A stretch of 55,000 nt of DNA from Botryococcus braunii (Eukaryota > Chlorophyta > Trebouxiophyceae), in contig KV908448.1 of assembly GCA_002005505.1 (NCBI GenBank), positions 269,686-324,685 of the forward strand, written 5' to 3'. Position numbers and translations under genes: made by a program. Below are positions 45,775 to 55,000 of this stretch, piece after piece (within the stretch, counting starts at the first letter, position 1; each line of letters begins with the position of its first letter). Under the pieces are notes generated by a model. It worked only from the letters and a program-made list of their open reading frames with translations, searched no databases and had not been told where the DNA came from.

Positions 45775-46290
45775 AAGCATGCCGCCATTGCGGTATCCTG
45801 CCACCAGAGGGTCACAACATCACCACACTATGCCGCGACACATGCACTATGCCTCTACAGCACCACACATGCTCCCACATGATCAACACGTGGTATCCTG
45901 CATGGCAGCTGATACTGCAATCCACATGGTCCGTAATCCACTAGATCACAACACCATCACGCCACATGGGGACCTAGGTATGGTACAGGGTATGGTACAA
46001 GCCCTTCAAAAAGGCCGCACTGTCCCCTTGCCTCCACAATGTCGCCGCACAAGCATGCCGTCACACTCTTGGCCACACACAGTCACCATGCCATTGCCCG
46101 CCGCCACACACACTCACCATGGCATTACAATGTGCCGCACACAACCACCATGCCATGCCATCACATCACGCCATACACGATGACCATGCCCTCACATCTT
46201 GCCGCACACAATCACTTTGCCATCACTCTCAGCCGCACGCAATGACTGTGCCTTCCCACTCTGCCGCACACCATTACCATGCCGACACCA
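45775..46290 (+). repeat. Degenerate minisatellite (gccgcacacaatcaccatgcc type)
   Basis: Successive units of about 35-45 bases repeat gccgcacac, a variable middle and caccatgcc. They are clearest from 46040 to 46285 and weaker to the left. Confidence 0.75.
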
Positions 46291-46701
46291 AGGAAAGGAG
46301 GGCACGCAGCCGCCCTGCATGACTGTCCAATTAAAGTAGAATGCATGACTCTCCTACAGGACAGCGTAGCTTGGAATAGAGTCCTCCTCAGCTGAGATAG
46401 AAGCAGCGAGCCTCCCTGTGTGCATGGGTATTCTGTGCCCACATCTCTCCACGAGCCCATTCTCTGGATCGGCCACACATGCCTACCTGCCAGCATAGTG
46501 CGCCACAGCGACCTTCCAGGTAGGGACATGGCTAAGTTTGGAAAAAGCAGAGGTAAATGGAGGAGGAGGAGCATGCTGATGATGATGGCGATGGTGATAA
46601 GGAAATGGACGCCCCACTTCAGCCAGAAGAATGAGAAGTACTAGAGGAAGATAGCGATAACGACGAGGGGATGGCGACGACGAAGTCTAAGACGACGACG
46701 A

Positions 46702-46712
46702 CGATGATGATA

Positions 46713-46804
<92 letters not shown>

Positions 46805-46830
46805 GGTGATGATGATGATCATGACGACGA
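46702..46830. repeat. (GAT)n trinucleotide microsatellite
   Basis: Near-pure GAT/TGA triplets with a few GGT and GAC interruptions, preceded by GAC triplets. It lies in the putative intron after the exon ending at 46915. Confidence 0.95.
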
Positions 46831-46914
46831 CGACGATGATGAAGAACATGGCCCGAAATAGGAACATGAGCTAGGACCAATAGGAAGTATAAGAATAGCA
46901 GTAATAAGACTCAC

Positions 46915-50025
<3,111 letters not shown>

Positions 50026-53000
50026 CTTAACATAACTAAGCATCTTCACATTTATCCAGGAATGATTTGTAGGCCGCTGGTAGGTGCACCGGAGGTGTGG
50101 ATACGACACCAGTTCAAAAAGTTGAAGAGATGGACCTATTTATCTGGAAACTTAACCTTTAGTGCCATATAACGACTCGTTTGAGCGCGAGGACAGTCTC
50201 TACACGATTTCAGACCATGGCATTACTATTACATGCCCTTGATCTGTACGATAGTCACAGGGAGCGTTCTCCTGATCTTTAAGTTAATTCAGATCTTGAG
50301 TACTTAATTGCTATAAGTAAAACTTCTTCAAGGTTTGAAGGACTATAAGAGTTTAGGCTTTAAGCCGACAGACCCAGAGCAAATTTACAAGTACGGTTCA
50401 CGTTTCAAACACCCGAAACAGTACAGTACTGTCAAGACAAAAAGTCACCACATCCGGTACGGGGACCCCAGTGCCTGGCGAACTCCTCCGGGGTTAAATG
50501 GTGTCTTCTCATCACCACCCATTACATAAACAAGAAAAAGGTAAGCGTGTGCTTTACCTGGCACTTGCAGGGAAGACGGATGTAGGACTTGCCCCACATC
50601 CACCATACACCGCACGTATCACAATGCACTGACTTGAGGTACACACTGAAGGGCTATTGAAGCTGCAGAAAGTTGCCAAGTTTGCTCCAACCGATAAAAT
50701 GATCATGTAGTGGGAAACCTTAAGGTAACCTGTGGACTTGTATTTGTGGAACGGACAAATTAGTAAATGCGGGACTGTAAGCACTTGACCCCCTCTTGGT
50801 GTGGTCATACTGTCATAGATTGTAACTGAGAAATGGAGTTGCAAGAAGGGGCTTGGCCAGGAACCTACAGGATGAACCCCAAAAAAGTTTTTGGATTGGT
50901 ATACATAATGGGTGAAGTACATGGGTGAAGGTTGGTGAAGAAACCCGCGACCCAAAAGACAAGCTGGCTCAAAGCTGGCTGAAGTGGTCAAAATACTAGG
51001 AAGGATAATTGTGATGATCAGACGAAGGATGATGTTTTCCTTGCAAGGCAAACAATTGTGTGAGTGCATGTCACTGTTGTCTTCTGTACCGTACCTGCCG
51101 ACATCTGTTGGCGGTTCAAAACCAGCCCTACACAGTCGCGGCCATGGGACCCTCACACTGCTGAGTACTCACTAGTGGTGTGACACCACCACTGGTCTCC
51201 CTTGGAATTGTAGGCGAATTGGAAACCAAGTGGAAACCAAGTGGAAACTCACCAATATAACTTTCCAGAAGCCTGTCTATCCCTTGAAGCAAAGGAAGTA
51301 CAGTTTGGAATTATCCATTACGCTGAATGGGTGTAAGAGTGATCCAAAAGGAGATATGGTATTAAACTTACTTATTTCAACACGGGTCAAGAAAACGCGT
51401 CTTTACATTGTACTTGGAATTGAAAGTGGAGCATACCTGTGCTTTATTCTTTCACTACCGTTCTAGCAAGAAGTCTGCAGTGGCAGCGCTAAAGCTGCTT
51501 GCAATGCTACGATGCCCATTAATGACGGCTTGTGCGTGAGTAGTGCTAATGAATGGTCTGGGGGCGTAAGGCCAGGTTGGCCTCTGATGCTAGGGCCTAA
51601 AGGCCACCCCTAGGGGCCTGGCCGAAAGTGTGGCCTGTTGAGGTACGACCAGTAGATCACGGCCTTTGCGTTGCACGACCGATCCCAAATTCAGAACCCT
51701 GTACCCCATGGGGCATGCTGGCCATTGGCATGCTTCTCGGGTGAGTTTCCCGGTTTACACAGTAGGCCCGTCGCTGGCGTCGCATGCAGGGGCCTCCTCT
51801 TTCAACCAAGGGGCAAGGGGCCTGCTGTTAGAACTATAAGGTAGCCAACGAACACCATGTCTGTGCTTCCAAGCCAATTGGGGAACCGCCACATTGGATA
51901 CCGTGTACGTGCGCACACGCTGATGTGCCTGAATATTCTGATATGAACAGGCATACACTTAAAAGGGCCAGAGCTATTGACGCTTTGTATGAAGCCTCAA
52001 AAGCTCAGTACATGGGCACGCAGTGATGTCCCTCCGCAGCTGTGACATCTAATTGGACCCACCAATGTGCCCGAATCTTCTGACGTGAACACACATATTC
52101 AGGCGGAGGAACAGCATTACCGTTCCATTGCTGTGACCAAGACAGGTAACTCGGTAGAAAGAAACAGTGCTCATTTTCAAGCCGTTCATACTGCAGTAAA
52201 TGAGTAGTGCACCTCGGATGGTGATCAATGGAAGGGGTGAACCTACCATGGCGTGGGCAGCCCTATTTGACCTGCGCATGGGAAGGCTGTTTGAGCAGGC
52301 TCATGAGCGAAGTAGCGCCCACCAGCAGGCCTTCGAGCAGGAGCTACAATTGAGTCAAAAAGAAGCCACATGCATGGCAATTGGAGTGTGCACTAAAACG
52401 CTGCGTGGCAACGTCCCAAAGCTGCCATTTACATCAGCAAGTGTTGAACATTCATAGAGATGCCCCTGATGACTGGCAATTGTGCCTGCGTCTGAGGCCA
52501 TCTCGATAATTAAATGTTATTGTATGATTTCGTTTCCCTTCCCCGTCCAAAGCCTCAACATTGGATGGGGCTTCGCAAGGTAGGACTGACTTGGAATTAA
52601 AGGTCCGTCATACCAGCAATGCCTAGAATTGCAAGCGAAGGCCCACTCTCGGGAAAGGGCTGGCTCCAACTGATGCTCTGCGATAATCAGCAATACTACT
52701 GCAAGTTCTGCATGACAAAACACTGCCTCCCGAAGCAAAGCCACCAAAACAAAATCGTCTCCAAGAAAACAACGCCGTGGCGATATCGATCCCACAATAG
52801 GAAAGAAGCACTGGCCAGCATCGCTGAAAATGTATGAGCACTGTGAAACTTAAGTCAGGCCACCTCGCAGAGGACACATGACTGATGCGAAACCGCAGAC
52901 TTCATGCCCGGGTTAAGCGATATTCATTACGTTCCGTTCTTCTTTCCTGTTCCATTCTCAGTATGTGCACGGCTTCACAGTGAGTTCACACACAAAGTTT

Positions 53001-53784
53001 GCTTGACTTAATAATTACCTCGTTTGCGTCCCATCAGAGCAACACTCCATGCCTGTCAAAACACTCCATGTTGAGTCAGCCAAAGGAGGACTTGGCCCCT
53101 GGACTCACACCTCTGCTTTAAGCACACCAAGGCACAACAAGTGATGTGCGAGAACGGTCATATGGACCAAGTACAACTGAAACTGGTTCTATGGTGTAAA
53201 TCCCTCCATTTTGAACCTTTGTTTCGGTTTATGTCTTTTTCAAAATGCCTCTAGCTCCACCTTGGACCCAAAGAGACCCTACAGGTGATGCAAAGGGCCC
53301 TACTTCAACACTTCCCTACTACCAGAACCATTCCAACGGTCCCACATACTTCGTGATCTTTTGCTCCTCTCATTAAAAATTCCCACTTCCCCTATGACAT
53401 GGCAAAAGGTGGAGCGCCGCATTGATGTCTCTCAATGTTGTCTGAGCTGCATTCTCAAAAAAACACAGCTGGCCAAACTCATTGTGCAGTTTGTCTATCA
53501 AGGGCAAAAAATGCAAAAAGCCGCCTACGACACGAGAGCCTTATCTCTGTTCTTTCCCGCTGACGAGTTGTAAATCGGAAGGCAATGTCTTCATGTTACC
53601 ATGCTCTCCCTCCAGGCTGTCCCCTCCCTCAACCCCTCCTTTCTCTCCCCCATCGTCCTTTCCTCAAGTCCCATCTCTCCCTCTCCGCCCTCCTGCCTCT
53701 TCATGCCTCCCTTCCCGTACCTCCACATCCCCCAGTTCTTTCTGGAGGAGTTCATGTCCTCAGGCATTTTCTCAGGCAAACGAT
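50026..53784. other. Region without a recognised gene
   Basis: Scattered ORFs of 60-90 codons occur on both strands, none with a recognisable domain. It contains a GGCC-rich palindromic block near 51.57-51.66 kb and a diverged direct duplication near 51.92 and 52.06 kb. The ORFs at 52200-52457 and 52619-52837 (+) have protein-like composition but no identity. Confidence 0.5.
51915..52110. repeat. Diverged direct duplication
   Basis: atgtgcctgaatattctgat at about 51923 is repeated as atgtgcccgaatcttctgac at about 52065, with similar flanks (tatgaacaggcatac and gtgaacacacatat). Confidence 0.65.
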
Positions 53785-54080
53785 TTAAACGATGCGGGCT
53801 TTCTGAGGACCCCGGCGCACCCGTGGCAGCCGGCCATTAGAGCCTGCCCACCGGCGGGCCCAGACCCAGCCAAGATAGGCAAGCGCTGCGACGGCACCCA
53901 CAGTAAGGGGGAGCCACATAATGGAAGCCGCTCCCTCACCGGGTGGGCTCGCCCAGGGGTTGATATTTGTTGGCAGCTGGAAGCCCTGAGCCAAGGTGGA
54001 ACCCCGCTTCCCTAGCAGGCTCAGCGCCTTCATGAAATCGGACGGCTGCTGCTGCTCCTGCTCTGCCACCTTGCCTTTGC
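53785..54080 (-). CDS. Possible terminal exon of a minus-strand gene
   Basis: An open frame after a good acceptor (ttgctgtacag at about 54081) reads KVAEQEQQQPSDFMKALSLL then GKRGSTLAQGFQLPTNINPW. It either continues through a hydrophobic stretch (IMWLPLTVGAVAALAYLGW) to a TAA at 53785, or splices out at a GTGAGG donor just before that stretch. I do not recognise the protein. Confidence 0.3.
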
Positions 54081-54566
54081 TGTACAGCAAGCACGACAAG
54101 CACACCTCAGGTCCGCGGTCAGTGAACCACTCTCAGTGGAGCTTACGTGCTAGGACTTTTTGCGGCCAGCTTGTGCGGATTGACAATGAAGGTCTGGGGA
54201 GATAGAGAGAGCGAGCGCGAAATGGAACATGAGAAAGGGTGGCAGAAAGAGAAGGGGGTTTGGGAGGGGAGGTTGAAGAAGAGGAGGGGAGGAGCGAGAA
54301 AGGAATAAGGGGAGATCTATAGAAAATGCCGTATTGGTGGCCATCCATCTGCTGTGCGAGCCCATCCCATGCTTGGGTGAATCAGGACGCCGCGGCCATC
54401 AAGCAGAAGCCTGTGACGGCCTACCCACTATGAAAGTGGTGAACTCACCAAACACATGTTCAGCAAATGTGCCGCAGGCAACAGTCACGCAACTTTTGAT
54501 TGAAAGGTAAACATGCCAACAGCGGCAGATACTTGCATTACTACAGGATTGGTCAGTGGGCTTTAT

Positions 54567-54640
54567 GCATTGCCTTCGACTGCGGGAGCCCTTACATCTA
54601 AAGGCATTGCCTTCGACTGAGGGAGTCCTTACATCTGACA
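54567..54640. repeat. Two-copy 37-bp tandem repeat
   Basis: gcattgccttcgactgcggg at 54567 recurs as gcattgccttcgactgaggg at 54604, followed in both by agyccttacatct. Confidence 0.9.
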
Positions 54641-54875
54641 GGGGAGGCATGAAGAAAATCTGACCGATCACATTGGGGGCAAAATAGAAGAAATGTACAG
54701 GGTGTGGCCGTCAGGTTGCAAAGCAGCAGCACAAATGTAGACAACTTAGTAGAATTACTACGAAGTATGGTGGGGGTGGGGAAGTTGGGGAGGAAGGGAT
54801 ATACTACGAATTGCTACGGATGGCACAGCCAAAAAGACCTGCCACAATGCAGGTCGTGAGAAAAGATAAGGTACA

Positions 54876-54970
54876 TCAGGTGGGAAGCCAGCGCAAGGCA
54901 GCGTACATGGCTAGGTCCATCAAAGACGGAGGGTTGGGCGGTTTAGGCTGCTCCTCCTGTTCTGCAGTGT
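54876..54970 (-). CDS. Possible last exon of a gene running in from the right edge
   Basis: On the minus strand, after a plausible cgcccag acceptor, a frame reads HTAEQEEQPKPPNPPSLMDL and then AMYAALRWLPT before a TGA at 54876. It is short and unidentified. The AEQE-Q-P start resembles that of the candidate exon at 53.8-54.1 kb. Confidence 0.2.
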
Positions 54971-55000
54971 GCTGGGCGCGAGAAGCGGCAGGGTGTGTGG

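Noticed and set aside
45775..46290. CRISPR-like array
   Set aside because: The repeats are degenerate and adjoining, spacers are not unique or equal in length, and the DNA is eukaryotic.
50554..51156. 200-codon minus-strand ORF
   Set aside because: Biased, hydrophobic and Cys-rich mixture with no motif and no splice context; likely chance openness.

Overview
The window is eukaryotic nuclear DNA: intron-rich protein genes with GT-AG (and two inferred GC-AG) introns, very long dinucleotide microsatellites, and one intact LTR retrotransposon. The best-recognised proteins look like those of the green lineage (plant-type ABCF1, PRP39 with an Ala/Gly/Tyr-rich tail, a Vrg4/GONST-type GDP-mannose transporter, short-tailed CK1). 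My guess is a unicellular green alga, possibly a prasinophyte with a repeat-rich genome; this is inference from memory, not a search result.

Layout. 0.2-3.2 kb (+): complete five-exon eIF3 subunit h gene, followed by a decayed tandem array of its own last-exon tail (3.1-3.6 kb). 3.2-7.6 kb: intergenic, three long (GT)n blocks. 7.6-13.8 kb (-): complete nine-exon ABCF ATPase (ABCF2/Arb1/plant ABCF1 type). 14.26-14.82 kb (+): three-exon SDHAF4 homologue, head to head with ABCF. 15.2-19.8 kb (-): nine-exon PRP39 U1 snRNP factor. 21.24-28.39 kb: intact Ty1/Copia element on the minus strand (identical 691-bp LTRs, CCGGT target duplication, copia-type half-tRNA primer site, 1800-residue Gag-Pol, and a leader ORF starting with a histone H3-tail-like peptide). 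30.1-31.8 kb (+): five-exon GDP-mannose transporter. 31.8-37.4 kb: repeats, several perfect palindromes, and a tandem array. 37.4-39.6 kb (+): seven-exon casein kinase 1. 39.6-46.9 kb: mostly non-coding, with one plausible minus-strand exon near 45.0 kb. 46.9-50.0 kb (-): an unidentified multi-exon gene whose five exons join in phase; its N-terminus is helical and is followed by a long disordered region. 50-55 kb: little that is clear, with possible terminal exons of minus-strand genes near 53.8-54.1 and 54.9 kb.

The housekeeping genes cover translation initiation, ribosome biogenesis, mitochondrial complex II assembly, splicing, Golgi glycosylation and kinase signalling; they do not form one pathway. 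Most large ORFs in the window are microsatellite translations (poly Ser-Leu, Arg-Glu, Thr-His, Val-Cys) and are not genes. All exon models were built by eye from reading frame, splice sites and family similarity, without transcript data.
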